In this document: positions 1 through 12,608 of the stretch, in pieces | Numbering within the stretch: position 1 is the first letter of the stretch | Layout of the letters: every line of letters starts with the position of its first letter | Source of the DNA: Seiridium cupressi | Taxonomy: Eukaryota > Ascomycota > Sordariomycetes > Amphisphaeriales > Sporocadaceae | DNA length: 64,000 bases | NCBI GenBank assembly: GCA_036674765.1 | Contig: JARVKI010000101.1 | Location: forward strand, 62,001-126,000 | Direction: 5' to 3' | Program-made: the position numbers and the translations under genes | Notes under the pieces: generated by a model | Told to the model about the DNA's origin: nothing | Database searches by the model: none | What the model saw: only the letters and a program-made list of their open reading frames with translations

Positions 1-732
1 CTCTTTAAATGTGCCGATGCCCTTGAGCCCCACAAAAAAGAGTTGGCGGAACTATTGTGTATCAAGAACGGTAAATCGAAAGCTGATGCGCTACAGTTTG
101 ACATCAACTTCTTGGTCAGCATTTTCCGCTATTTTGCATCGGTTTGCGACAAAGTCCTTGGGTATCTTGAGAAGGCGAAGCAGTCAAAGGCAACAATTGC
201 TGCTCAGGGGCAGGTCAAAGCTGATCCGGCATGCAAAAACGGGTTTTTTGTGCCACCTACCTTGATCAAAGATGTTACACGAGACATGTCCCTCGCACAG
301 GAGGAGATGTTTGGCGCCCTGGTCACAGTGATGCCGTTTGAAACCGAGGAGGAAGCCATCGCCATCGTGAATGAGTCAAAGTATGGATTGACCAGTATTA
401 TCTTCAGCAGCAACCAAGAGAGGTGCTGGCGGTACTTAGAAAAGGTCGATGTCGGCATGGTGTGGGTCAACAACTATTTCCGTAATGTTCTCGGCACGCC
501 CTTTGGCGGGGCCAAAGGATCGGGTTATAGTAGAGAGCATTGCATGGAAACGTTGCGAGAGTGGTCGAGGGCGAAAACAGTGAACCAACCAAGTGGATTT
601 GGTGACATACCAAGCTGGAGGGCTATAAAGGATATTTTTGGGCAGCGCCAGAATGAGGTTGTTGTTCAAAAACAGATACATAGATACACCCTGTCCGCCT
701 CTTCAGCCCCGTATCGTTATGTCACTATTTGA
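1..732 (+). pseudogene. Aldehyde dehydrogenase remnant with internal deletion of the catalytic core; 5' end outside window
   Basis: The frame is open from base 1, so the start lies to the left of the window. Codons up to about base 162 match the N-terminal cofactor-binding part of class-3-fold NAD(P)-dependent aldehyde dehydrogenases (ELAELL, ENGK-like IKNGK, FRYFA). From base 163 the frame continues directly into the C-terminal part (YLEKAKQSKA, PTLIKDV, EEMFGA, YGLTS, VWVNNYF, GGAKGSGYSRE). Roughly 200 residues expected between these blocks, including the Rossmann glycine motif, the catalytic Glu and the nucleophile Cys, are missing with no intron signals at the join. The product could not be a working dehydrogenase. 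I read it as an in-frame deletion relic; an assembly collapse is the alternative. The last ~30 codons are unlike the family. Confidence 0.8.
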
Positions 733-1320
733 TCCTCACCAACTACGCTAGCGAATTATACAAGGCAGGCCGTAATCGCAGCATATAGTGATTGGGCTTC
801 GCATACGGGAAGGACAAATTATAATGATTTCTATGGTAGGCATCATCTGTAATCGAATTGGGAACACAGTATTTTATATTTCCTATATGAGATTCTTTTG
901 GAGATCATCGACGACTTTCAAGAAATCTGTTGCGTAATAACTAGTAGTTCTGCGTGATCCACCATACTTATAGTCATGCCGCCGGTTAGTCTTGCTGTAT
1001 CGAGCGAGTACCTAGGTGACTGAATCTCTAACACATAGTGACGATGAAAGCTTTTGCGGGCAGTATTTCTGAACAAAAGAATATCAATTAAGGCTAAGAA
1101 GTCCGTAACTATCCGAAGGGAGAGCACGAGGGTGCACAAACACCACCAGAAAAGCCAGAAGACAAAGGAAAGTTTTGAACGAGTGTTTTGAATACACCAT
1201 ACCCATCTCACTCAGGAAATCTCATGAAGTACACCATCATATTATGGTTGACCTAATCGAATCATGGCTGTCTCTTCGGCTTCCCCTCGTCAACAGCTAC
1301 GGGCACTACTTCCGTCACTA
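733..1320. other. Intergenic, no gene seen
   Basis: This stretch separates the aldehyde dehydrogenase remnant from the 3' end of the zinc-finger gene. Only short unsupported reading frames occur; it probably contains the 3' untranslated regions of both neighbours. Confidence 0.6.
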
Positions 1321-4300
1321 CTAAACCCCTGGATCGTCAGCCTTCCTACGTCCCCTCTTGGCCGGTGTCTTGCCAGGGGTTTTGGCAGCAGCTTTCGCTG
1401 ATGTCTTGGCAGGAGTCTTGGTCGGCTTCTTCTCATCTGTGCTCGCGTCTTCCTCGGCCTTCGTACGACCTCTCTTTGCCGGAGTCTTAGCTCGGGTTCT
1501 TGCAGACTTCATAATGACCGAACCAGCAGAGCTACCATCTTCGACAGTGGTATCAGTATTGCTCTCATCGCTGTCGTCTTCCTTGTATGCCACTCTCTTC
1601 GAGGTAGTCGTTCTCGAGCTCTTGCGTGTGGTTGTCGGTGGGATAGTAGTAACTTCTTCGACTGAAGGCGTCGCCGCGCCGGTGGCCGAGTGAATGTCAA
1701 GATCTGTTACAGGAAGAGCAGTCTTATTAAACTTGGCTTTGAGGGTTGCTTTTGGCTTTGGCTTTGTCGCGTTTTCTTGCTCCACGTCATCGTGAAGAGC
1801 TGGCGTAGTATTGCGGCTGCGAGTCTCAGGGCCATCAGCGAGGGTTGAACCTTTGCTAATAAGATGACCTCGCCTGATCCTCTTCAGTTGGCGGTCCGCT
1901 TCCGTAAAGCCGGTCGCCGATTCAAGTGTGGGCGTTCGAGATCGTTTCCTAAGGAAGCTCTCATCCAGCGGCGATTTGAAGCTTGCGGGCAGCGCTTTCA
2001 TTTCGGCCTGCAATACCCTAATGTCTTCGACGAGCCCATCCGCCGTGCCAGGGCTTTCGTCTTCTTCCTCTTCAGGCTTGTTGTATTCATTTCTAATGAG
2101 ATTACCTGAGTCTTTTGTGCCAATGAATCGTAGCTTCCGCTGCTCCGTCGCAGTGTCATAGCCCGCCACTGGCACATCACCCTCCCCACCCATGGCCAAG
2201 TCGGCTTTCTCCTCGTCGAAAGGGGAATGATGAGCCGGGCCAAGGACTACCCGGGCTGCAGCACTGGCCATGTTTCCAGAGGCGAGCCTCGCCACAGCGC
2301 TTTTGGAGAATGCTGCACCGCTAGTTGCGGTCGAGGAAGAGGCCGCCGGAACAGGAATCCAAGTAGTTTTTCGAGTGTCACGGTTCCGGTAAGCCCCTGG
2401 GCCTGGATAAGGCGGCCATGGCAGCTGGTGGCGCGCCATTGCGGCGCCGGTGACCTGGCTGGCAAGAATATCGTCCCGTTGCTGCCCGCGACTCTGGCTT
2501 GGGTCATCAAAGACATCGTCTACACGATCATCGTGGACCGGGAACAGTGTACCTCTGTAGGCCGGGTATTGCGCGAAGAATTGGCGGCGTACCTCTTTGA
2601 AGTCAAATCCCGAGGGAAATTCAATCCAACCGCTTCGATTGGGCACTGGTGCGGTTTTAGGGTCATAAACGCCCGGTGCACGCCGGATGCCACACGATAG
2701 TTTTGGATCCGAGTGTATCTATATGGAATCTTCATTAGAGGACATGTCGTTGACTGATGGCGCTTAAGGGGTACTCACCTCGATCTCATTCTCGCGGTTC
2801 CTGTTACGGCGAACAGGAGCAAGCGTGAAGCAACGCGAGCATCGCATGGTCTCCGTGGGCACGAAGGCACTTCTTCTAAATGGCATGTACGGCAATCTAC
2901 TATCCCAGTCCGGAGATGCAGGTCTTTGCGCGCTGGAGAATTGCCACTCATACTGGGCCTGCAATATCCCGGGAGTTTTGGCCTTCGTAGTAGCTGACAT
3001 GGCACTCCCCGACGGTTGTGTCCCTCCTGCCATTGATATGCCAGAAGTCCTATTGGAGAACTGAACGGGCTGGCCGTTGGGATAAAAGACCTTCCCACTC
3101 TGAGGTCCAATGCTGTGGCTTTCACCCATGTGGTTCCAATACTGGTCACTGGTCATATTGCTAACGATAACTCCACAGTCAACGAACCCAGGGCACTTCA
3201 AGTCGTCAACGTGCACCTTGGAAGCTGTCCCAATGCCAGGTATCTGAGCATGAACGCCCATATGACCAGCAAAGTGTTGAACCTTGACCTCGTCCGTCCA
3301 AGCACGATCATGGGCAGGGAACTGCTGCTCACACCAGGGACATGATGCGTGATTACCGTGCGCGTCTCGTAGGTGATCTTTCACCTCTTTTGGTGAGTTG
3401 AGATCCAAAGAGCATGTGGGGCACTGGACGGCCTGGGGTCTTGGTCGTTCATTGCAATAGTCTGCGTGGCTACGCTTGGCGATATCGTCCATACCTTTAA
3501 GGGTGACACCACAGAAGCCGCAGAAGTCCCCTGTTTTCCCGCCCAGCGATTTGCATCCGGCTTTGTGTGTGATTTGGTATGCTGTGTCGTAGCTAGACCA
3601 CGGAATACCGCAATAAATGCAACATACCTCGGGAGGTGTACCTATAGTCGCCACTTTCGCAACGCAACTAGGATTGGGGCATGAGCCAAATGACTCCACG
3701 CCACAGTAGATACAATACTGCGGGACATTTAACGCGCTTGAAGTGGCAAGTGGGTTGTAGCTATCCATGTTGATACATTTTTCGGTGTGGTTTTCACGGT
3801 CTAACTGATGATGGCAGGACGAATGGTCGCGACCGCACTGAGTGCAGTACCTGTAGTTTGCAAGTTGCTTCTGCTTCCCATCGTTGCTTAGGACGACCCC
3901 GGGAACGCCATTGTCGATGAATCCTGGGTTGTTGCTACCAACGCCGGCCTCTTTGAGCATGTCTTTCCAATGGTTCTGGTAAAAGTGTTTCATAGCCTGC
4001 TCGTGGTTTTGGAAATATAGTTGATTGCCTGATTCGTTTCCTTGTTTCCCTGTAGCGTAGCAGTACGGACATTTAAGCAAGGCATGGTCCTCTTTCAGAT
4101 GGGTGTCGAGCGCTTCCTCATCATCGTATGGGAATGCCCTCCCGCATCCAGCGAACGGACACTCCCTGTTGCGACTTAATATGAGGCCACGGAGCGTATG
4201 CACCTCTTGCTCTAGCTGGGCCATTTCTGTTGCCGTTCGCGTACCCGACGAGACGGCCGGCAGGCGGGGTCCGACTCGAAAGAGAGTCTCCACTGGAGGT

Positions 4301-6911
4301 GCATTGACTATTATCAATAGTTTATGGGGGTTCGAGAATATGGAAGGAGGTTTCCAAAACACTTGTTCACGCATCCCTGTAGGGTATGGCGTGGCGTTTG
4401 GATATCTGATCTTTTTGGGAGCAGGTTTGGAGGAACTCGTGGCTGGTGCGGGCCCGCTCACCGACGCCGACGCCGCCGCTGCCGCTGCCGCTGCCGCTTC
4501 AGCTGTCTTGAGATTGACATCATCCTGCGGCACATCATAGCATGGACCCCAATACGAGCCGGCATCAAGTTCTAGCTATGTCAATATCCAGTTGTACATA
4601 CGATGCGATAGGACTTACCCCAGCGAGTATCAGCCTCCAGCTGATACTTGTCCTTTTCGGGGGCAAGACTGACGCGAACCCTGTCAAAGGCAATTCGCCT
4701 CTTGATTTCGGACCAATGATGTTCAGTGGTGTCAAACCTGACCACATGCTCCGGTTCCTCGTGTTGTTCCCCAGTGGACAGGAACAGCTGGTCGTTCCGA
4801 TTATGCCCGTCATATCTCTGTGGGAAAAGATATGTTGAGACGGTCGACTTGAACGCGGCTAGATCTAGGTCGAGTAGGTTGTCGAGAGTATATTGTGCCG
4901 GAGCCGCTGTGTCGAAGTTGTTGATCAAGATATATTCGTGAAACACCGGCCGACCCCAGATAGCGAAGCCACCATCGTATACGGCCCCGCCACTTTCCGT
5001 CTTGAGTTTGTCAATGCGCGCGACCCAAAGATCTGCCGTAGACACAGGTACTCCATTCTGGTAATAACACAGAACTGGCTCAACGGATACATCTAGAAAA
5101 CTATATGATGGCAGATATAGCTCCACATACTTAACGGAATCTTTCGTGCCCCTCCCTCCCAAGCAATAGTCAACGATCATCTCGGCTATGGCGTTTTGGT
5201 CAAGAAGTTGGACCTTATCGACTGATCCTACTACGCCCGGTTCTGTTGTCGGAAGGTCTCTACGCGCCGTCGTAAGAATCGGTAAGAAATCGTCCATCTG
5301 TAACTCCACTTCGGCAATGATTTCGATCTCGTCCAGGCGACCCTGGGACTGTGCTATCAGATTGAGAAGTGGTTGTGGTGGATCCTGGCCGAGGTAGATA
5401 CGCCCACAGTCCTGCACAGGCTCCAGGCCTCGCTCGAAACGGAGATCCACGTAATAGTGGCGTTGGGTGCCCGGCACAGGAGCAAAAAGCGCCCTACTGA
5501 ACTCGGCAGCGTATTGACTCGGACGGTTGTGCACCGAAGGTTCATGGGTGGTTCTCATGTACACTCTTGTGACCTGTTGCAGTTCTGTCCTTCGTATCCT
5601 AATCGTATTTGCAGTCGGTGGTATCGGCCTGAAGTTCGGCGCACGTTTATCGCGTGTAAACCGGACGAAACAAGTACGACGCCGACTTTCCCGTTGTAAA
5701 TCATGAGACTTATTCATATTGTTTGTGATGAAAGTGAGAATATCATCGTTCGGGAGGCTGTCATACTTTGCCGGGTTGAGATAGAACCGGCCTTCCATCG
5801 TTTGCAGGTAGTCCTTGGACTGCGGGCCTCCTTCCCACAGATCGACGGCGATGTAGACGGATGCATCTGGGTTTATCTTCTGTTCCGCGCCCAAGCCGAG
5901 CAATCCGACAACACCCTGGACAAAGTTGGCCCACTTCGGACCAATGCCAGTACTTCCCTGGCGGCCGTACAACCAGAGAAACCGCAAGCCCGCTGCTGTC
6001 ATAAGTCTGGGATTGGAATGATACGGTAACTCGTCATAAGCGAGTGCACCGCCACGAAGTGACAGAGCCAGTTGGTCATTAGCTTGTTGCTCCCATTGCT
6101 CTGACGATTCCTCTTGCGCATCCGTGAGTATCAATTTCAACTCATCTTCGTCCAGGCTACCACCACGAAGGTTGATTGAAGCGTCTCTAGGCTTCCCAGA
6201 TCCTATGATCCAGAGTTAGAGATGGATATCCCTTTTAAGTGACAGTATTTCGTACATACCTAAGTCATCTTCGCCGTATTCATCCAGGAAAGCCAACGGG
6301 TCTAGTGCGAACGGTCGATCCACATCATCGAATGCCGCAAGGTCCGATTCACTGACTCCCTGGTATGGCGCCATCTTCATAGGTGCTACTGGAAGTCCGA
6401 AATAGAGCATGGCCATCTTAAAAGCTAGTGTCGGGAGCTTGTCCTTGAAAGTAGTCGCCAGAAGGTCTTGATACTGTTCCGTGTTGCGCCTCTGGTCGTT
6501 GACCGTCGGCGCTTTCTTTGTTGGGATAAAAAGCTCAATTTCGTAGGGAGTAAAATGGTCTTCCAAGATTTCATTGACGGTCTGGTGTGCATTTCGGAGC
6601 TGCCTGTCAAAATATTGCTCCATCACGACGAAATCCGGATGAGTCGAGGTAATGCTACAGTTGCAGCGGCCGTTGAATGGTACTTTCCTATAAGACTTGT
6701 CCAGTGGCGGCGGCCTAGACCTAGCCCTCGAGTGCGTAGTGACAGATTGCCCTGCTGGAGTCGCGGCGGCACCCTGCATAATGGAATCGAGCGTAGTTGC
6801 GTTGTGTTCTTGATTCGAGAACTCCTCCAGCTGCAGAGCTGAGATAATGGAGTCTCCCTGGCAGAATCTGCTGGATGATCTCTTTCTGGAAGCGACAGCA
6901 GGCGCTATCAT
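1321..6911 (-). CDS. Large multi-zinc-finger protein, four exons, about 1808 aa, function unknown
   Basis: Four long minus-strand frames form one gene: exons 6911-6260, 6202-4619, 4571-2779 and 2718-1321. Introns are 57, 47 and 60 bp with GTATGT, GTAAGT and GTGAGT donors; exon lengths sum to 1809 codons with matching phases. Residues ~1-217 are an unrecognised helical region. Residues ~218-745 are also unrecognised and begin with two similar blocks, each carrying LRGG followed by an acidic DEL. An alanine run lies near residue 770. Residues ~885-1330 carry many C2H2-type and CxxC pairs (CPFAGC...H, CPYC, CTQCG, CIYCG, CGFCG, CPTC, CPWC), so zinc binding is secure. The C-terminus (~1750-1803) is rich in KTPAK repeats like those of AT-hook or linker-histone tails. 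A nuclear, nucleic-acid-associated role is inference. The ATG at 6911 is the first in frame; an upstream exon cannot be excluded. Confidence 0.8.
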
Positions 6912-8099
6912 GACTTGACGCCCAGTCGTAGTCAATATCCGAGAGTTGGAAGCTCTATCATAGCGGGCCGATCTGCGCGAAGGATCAGGACATCAAACGG
7001 AAAAGGAAGTAGAAAAGAAGATGTGACAAAGAAGGCAAACAAAGGGAAAAATCATCGCGAGATGATCTCGGAACTCTTTGTTTGACCAGGACATCTCCCG
7101 AGCGACCAATAGGTCTAAACAGAACATTCTTGAGCGCAAGCATGCGGGCCAAATGGGAGACATTCCTCCCTTCCATCCCTTGCTCCTGACTTGTATCATG
7201 TGAACCAGGAGAATACTACTTGACCTTGCCGTGATGTAGTGCTTCCTAAGCAGAGGATAATGTAAGGCATCTACAGATAGCTTAGACAAGACAGTGACAA
7301 AGTTAAGTAGTATTCTCTTGCAGAGGCAGCCTGGGAACACACGGATGCATTGTTGAAGGGATCTCCGTAGTCTAGCACCACACCTCATTCGGCGAGTGCG
7401 AGACAACACGATCAATCCATACCGCACACCTGCAAATTGCGCATTCCCAACGCTTGCTGCAGCAAACGTACGGATTTGAATAGGGATAGCTAAGGTACAT
7501 GTAGGCTGGTAGTAATGAGTGTCTACGTGCCTTAGGCAGTCTAGTGCATGCTGGGGCAGAAGGAAGCGGAACAGGCCGAGCGCGCCAGTAGTGGGGCGTC
7601 AGCACAGTTGTTCTGTTGGCGCATGGAAATGCTACAATGTAGCCTAACACGATATTAACATAAGTGACTCGGGGGGCGCGAGACGAGGGCGAATAACCGC
7701 GTTAATAACTGCATTGCACAGCCTTTGACCCATCCAGAAGGAAATTCTTTAAAAGTATTGGTGCGGACTGCGGGCAACTATGTATTTGTGCATGATTCCG
7801 CCCCGAAATCGCTGGCCACATGGCTGATGGCTCCGGCCAGTGGTTGTTGCAGTGTTTCTACTTCCCCGCATGGTTATATGGGTTACCTTTGGAGTCAAAG
7901 CGGCACCGGGCGGCAAGTAGTCGAAGCTCAAGAATAAGCATTGCGAAGAATGAAGTGTCCAGCTTTAAAAGCATATTGATCTTTGACCTTTCCAGTTCAC
8001 TCAGTAAGCCTTCCATCTTCGACCGTCCGTGTGCTTTGCTGCTGATTCGTATTCAAGCCCTCGCCGCGTGCAGAAATAGCCCCAGCTGAGCCCGCCAGC
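6912..8099. other. Intergenic between divergent zinc-finger and transaldolase genes
   Basis: About 1.2 kb between two divergently transcribed genes, presumably containing both promoters. Reading frames here are short, lack family motifs and have no plausible splice partners. Confidence 0.6.
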
Positions 8100-9349
8100 A
8101 TGAGTTCGGTTACTACGACACTTCTCGACGTTCTCCGGAGCCGGTCAGCCGTGGATTGCGACACTTTCGATGATGCAGGTTAGCTATAGCAATACGCACC
8201 TGGAGGATGGAACGCATGGTCTGACTATGTGCAGTTCCGAAAGCTTTGGGGCCTTTTATCGATTGCACTTCCAACCAGGCCAGTGTGGTCCTTGCTGGCT
8301 CCCGTTCGTGGGGCTGATGAGCCAACACCAGTATAGAAGCTAACAGGAAAAAAAGGCCATAGCGTACCACGAGCTCATACGGTTGGACAGCAATGGCAAA
8401 CAGGTCCACGCCGAACTCATCAAGGCTTCCATTGACTTTGCAAAGTCCAAGAGAAACAAGTATGATGGGGCTGACGAAGCCGAAGTAGCCGTCGAATGTA
8501 TGATGGTCAAGTTGGCACTCCGGATTGTTCCACATTTGACCGGCTACTCTCATATCCAGACGAATCCGAAATACTCGTACGACACCCAGAAGACCATCGA
8601 CAACGCCAGGCGTACGTGTTATACTTTATGCGAACACACGGGGCGCGGTTAACCTAGCTCTACACAGGAATTATCCAGATATTTGCGGACCTGGAGCCGA
8701 GTTATGACTGCAAGAGAGTATGCATCAAGATCCCCTCGACATGGGAAGGGCTCCAGGCGTGTCGTGCACTGGAGTCGGAAGGGATCGCCACGTTAGCGAC
8801 CACAATGTTCTGCATGCAGCAGGCAGCGCTGGCGTCACAGGCCGGTTGCACATACATCGCTCCGTATATCAACGAATTGCGCGTGCATTTCGACCCGGGG
8901 TAAGCGATATCGACGACACTGAGGCATGCCGGCCGACTAACGCCGCCTGCAGCTATGTTGATGAGTTCAAGGCCTTTGATTTTTGTGGGCGTGCCCAAGC
9001 GTACTACGAGAGGATAGGTAGCAAAACCCAAGTGCTTCCAGCAAGCCTTACCAGCATCCAGGAGGTCATGATGCTAGCTGGTGCTCACCACATCACCGTA
9101 TCGCCGCCGCTGCTGACAAAATTGGCCGAGACGCCTGCCAATCCATGGGGAGGAGAGACAGGAGCTGTCTTTGCTAAGAGCAGCCAGCAACCATCCACCG
9201 ACTATGGCCACATTCTGGAAGACCAAAGCGCTTGGCGGCTGTCGTTCTCTCGCAGCGAAGGGGGCAGAAGTGAGGGCAAGAACATTCAAGCAATCAACAT
9301 CTTCTGTGAGAAGCAGGAGGGACTCGAGGGTCTAGTTCGAGCAGTTTGA
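8100..9349 (+). CDS. Transaldolase-family protein, five exons, about 340 aa
   Basis: Transaldolase transfers a dihydroxyacetone unit between sugar phosphates in the cytosolic pentose phosphate pathway. Exons: 8100-8178, 8235-~8284, 8347-8611, 8668-8899, 8953-9349. Conserved blocks run in order: VDCDTFDDA, LGPFIDCTSNQA, a helix ending TNPKYSYDTQKTIDNAR, then VCIKIPSTWEGLQACR with the Schiff-base lysine (about K152), GIATLATTMFCMQQAALA, and YIAPYINEL. Length fits the family (320-350 aa). Three introns have clear GT/AG ends and matching phases. The second intron is odd: its acceptor (cag before 8347) is clear and phase 0 is required, but the only phase-0 donors near 8285-8288 (GTGGTC, GTCCTT) are poor, while the better-looking GTTCGT at 8304 is out of phase. 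Either a weak donor is used or the gene carries a small lesion there. Confidence 0.85.
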
Positions 9350-9891
9350 AGGGCCGCGCCGCTTGCGTCGGGTCGTCCGACGAAGCTTGGAATCGTAATC
9401 ATGTACCAATCCTAATCTTGATAATTAGTGGCTCAACTTTATCAGAATCTCACTTACGTACGCGAAATGGACGATGCTGGATCTGAAGTGATATACTGGG
9501 ATGGGCTACCGCCATGCACCTTGATTAGATAGCCGATAACAGCCGTGCGTCTCATTGGATGCGACCCCAGCTGATGATGTTACACGACTAGGGGTCCAGA
9601 ACACCGCCCATTCGTTATTGGCCTGGTCGTTATCTCAGCTGATTTTGCATACATATGTACTGTGCAGCGTAAGCTTATGGGCACGGTAGGTGCGGCCGGG
9701 GTACATGAGGCGCGAGATGGACTGTCGAAAAACTGCACGAAACAGCTGCAGTTCATAAACACGTGCAGATCCTACTATCTGGTCCATTCACGTGTAACCC
9801 TTCTTCCGGCCTCGCTTCATTCCCCAGGCTTGTCAAGGCGCATCAGTGCAGTACGACAGGCCTTCCGAGCATATTACCGTAGACCGAGAAC
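9350..9891. other. Intergenic between transaldolase and NCS1 permease
   Basis: Presumed 3' region of the transaldolase gene and promoter of the permease gene. I see no further gene. Confidence 0.6.
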
Positions 9892-11697
9892 ATGAAGAAG
9901 CCGTCTGCAACCGAGGTGAGGAGACGATGTACGTCGCTGCACTCCTGGGAGCTTCCCAAGCAGACGGGCGCCCTCGCACCTGAGCATGTGTGGACAAATC
10001 GTGATATGGGTATGTCTTATCGCGCAACCGGTATTAGGTCTGGTCGAGCTGACTTGAAATAAGACCCGACGCCTGCCGAGGACCAAACATGGACAATTTG
10101 GAGCATCATGGCTTACTGGGCTACCGACACGATCAATCTGGGAACGTGGCAAACGGCGTCGTCCATAGTGGCCGTTGGTCTCAGCTGGCGTGAGGCAATC
10201 CCCATCATGATAGTGGGCAATTTCTGCGTGGCCATTCCCATGGTGCTCAATGGTGCGATTGGTGCCAAGCTCCATGTCCCGTTTTCTGTGATCACGACGA
10301 GCGGCTTCGGCTACTATCTGCGATATTTCTGCATAGTCAGCCGTTCGATCTTAGCCATGTTCTGGTTGGGAATACAGGTACGTCGCCAGAAGAGACCAGA
10401 GCCGACAGGTGACTAACAGCAGCAGAGTGCGAACGGTGCCTACTGCATCACCGTCATGCTCCGCGCCTGGGCACCATCATACAATGACATCCCCAACAGG
10501 CTTCCCGCATCAGCTGGCATCACCACCGTGGGGATGATCTCGTATTTCTTGTTCTGGATCATTCAGCTGCCGCTCCTTCTGATCCACCCCACCAACCTCA
10601 AACCCCTCTTTGCCATCAAGCTGGTCGCAGCCCCTGTAGCAGCCATTGCCACCATGGGCTGGTGCGTCCACAAGGCCGGCGGAGGTGGTGAGATCTTTGC
10701 GCTGCAGCCAACTGTTGAGAGATCTCAGTATGCGTGGTTGTGGCTATCGTGCATGTCCAGCGTGACGGGGTCTTGGTCGACACTTGCTTGCAATATCCCA
10801 GACTTTACCAGGTACGCCAAGTCGGCGAATGGACAATTTGTTCAACTACCCTTTCTCCCCATCATCTTCACTCTCTGTGGCGTGCTCGGAATAGTTACGA
10901 CGTCCGCAAGCAAGGTCTTTAGTGGAGAGTATCTCTGGAATCCGCTCGACATCATCGCTTTATGGCTTGATTATGGTGCTGGCGGTCGCTGTGCTGCTTT
11001 CTTCGCCGCACTCGCTTGGTATGTTGCGCAGGTCGGCACCAACATAACAGCAAACTCAATCAGCGCCGCGAATGACCTGACAGTTTTGTTCCCACGATGG
11101 GTGAACATCAGAAGAGGATGCATGATAGCCGCAATTATTGCGGGCTGGGTCCTTGTGCCATGGAAAATCCTGGACTCGGCAGAGACATTCCTCGCATTCA
11201 TGGGCGGCTATGCAATATTCCTCGGGCCAATGGCAGGGATCATGGCCGCGGATTACTGGCTCATAAAGAAGCAGCATATCGACATTCCAGCCCTGTATAA
11301 CCCTCATGGTCGGTACCAGTATATCGGTGGCTGCAACTGGCGCGCCGCTGTGGCCTTCTTGGTTCCTGTCGCACCTCTTCTGCCTGGTTTAGGATATAGC
11401 ATCAGTGGCGAACCTGCAGTGAAGATTAGTGCTGGCACTAAGAATCTTTACACCTTTAATTGGTTATTTGGGTTCGTCACGTCTATTATCCTTTACACCG
11501 GGTTCAGTCTTATTTTCCCGGCTAAAGAAACTCTGTTGAAGGACACAGTCTGGGATCTCGAGGGAATTGCGATTGAGTCGCATGTTCGCAGTAGTGATGA
11601 GGAGGGGGTTACAAGTGTGCAGATGGAGAAGTCTACGGAAAACAAGGTCCATGATAATCTACCACGGTTAGAGCCTCATGCGGCAGCCGAGAAATAG
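9892..11697 (+). CDS. NCS1-family nucleobase/allantoin-type permease, three exons, 567 aa
   Basis: Exons 9892-10009, 10064-10377 and 10426-11697 join in phase (introns 54 and 48 bp). The N-terminus SWELPKQ...WTNRDMDPTPAEDQTW and the following first helix (YWATDTINLGTW) are characteristic of the fungal NCS1 (Fur-type) transporters for uracil, allantoin, uridine or related compounds. About 12 hydrophobic segments follow. NIPDFTRYA, the NSISAANDL segment and ADYWLIKK near helices 5, 8 and 10 also match the family. It acts at the plasma membrane by proton symport (family knowledge). The exact substrate cannot be read from sequence. A second purine transporter of an unrelated fold lies at 22.2-24.4 kb. 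Confidence 0.9.
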
Positions 11698-12608
11698 GGC
11701 CAAGAGCGGCTGGGTTATGGAAGTGGATCGCGGTGATTCAAGCGTTGAAATCGGAAACATGGTATGTTGCGATATAGCTTTCTATCAGATATGCAAGTTT
11801 ATAAAATAAAATTCAACTATAGAAAAATACTCGAATGCAATATTATTGTCACCCTTGGTGTTTCACCAACGGAGGCGAAATTATGTTAGTGTGCTGTCGG
11901 TGTACTAGTATTGGCGACATTGTTCTCAATGGCGTGAGAACTATGAGCTAGTCCTATGGAGCACTGTCTAAAACTGATTCCTCATTGCTGCCGATCTGCT
12001 ACACCAGAAGTTTCGATAGCGATCCTATGTGCAGTACTATTATGCTGAGCCGACAAGTGACTTTGGGGGCCAGTGTTTTCGCCTGTCACCAGACTCCGGG
12101 GACCCTGCCAAGCCCGTTAGATCCAGATTAAACTATGGACATCATGAACTCTCGAATAGAGTTTCGATTATGTCCCGGGGTGGAGTAAGCCGCTGAACTA
12201 ACGCTTGCTGTTCGCGGCGGCATGCGACGAATCAGGCAAGGGTAATTATTGTTAATAAAGACATCGTCATCGACTCCGTCATGAATCATGGTACCTAGAA
12301 CAGTACTTCCATTTGCCAGGTACAAGACGTAGGAGAAGAGGTCACGAAGTGCTACAATTTGAGGCTATCATTACATAGCTCGTCTCCCTGGCCAAGGCTA
12401 ATCAGGAGCACTAACTCATCGGCGATGATGGCATTGTCTAGGTTTGAACATTAGCGCCATACGTACCCTTAGACAAGTTCACCGCTCGCTCTACTGTAAA
12501 TGTAATTATACATTTGTTTTTACTCGGGTCAAAAGACTGCATATATATAGGCTGCGCAAACAATTATTCATACATAATTCAACCAATATTATAAGAGCAT
12601 CGTTCAAT
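11698..12608. other. Intergenic upstream of catalase gene
   Basis: Contains the 3' region of the NCS1 permease gene and the catalase promoter, with a TATA-like element near 12542. No other gene is supported. Confidence 0.6.
12542..12549 (+). promoter_or_regulatory. TATA-like element upstream of the catalase gene
   Basis: An alternating TATATATA run lies about 60 bp before the catalase ATG, followed by an A-rich leader. Position and composition suit a core promoter; there is no direct proof of use. Confidence 0.45.

Noticed and set aside
2227..2700. 157-codon plus-strand frame
   Set aside because: Antisense to the last exon of the zinc-finger gene.
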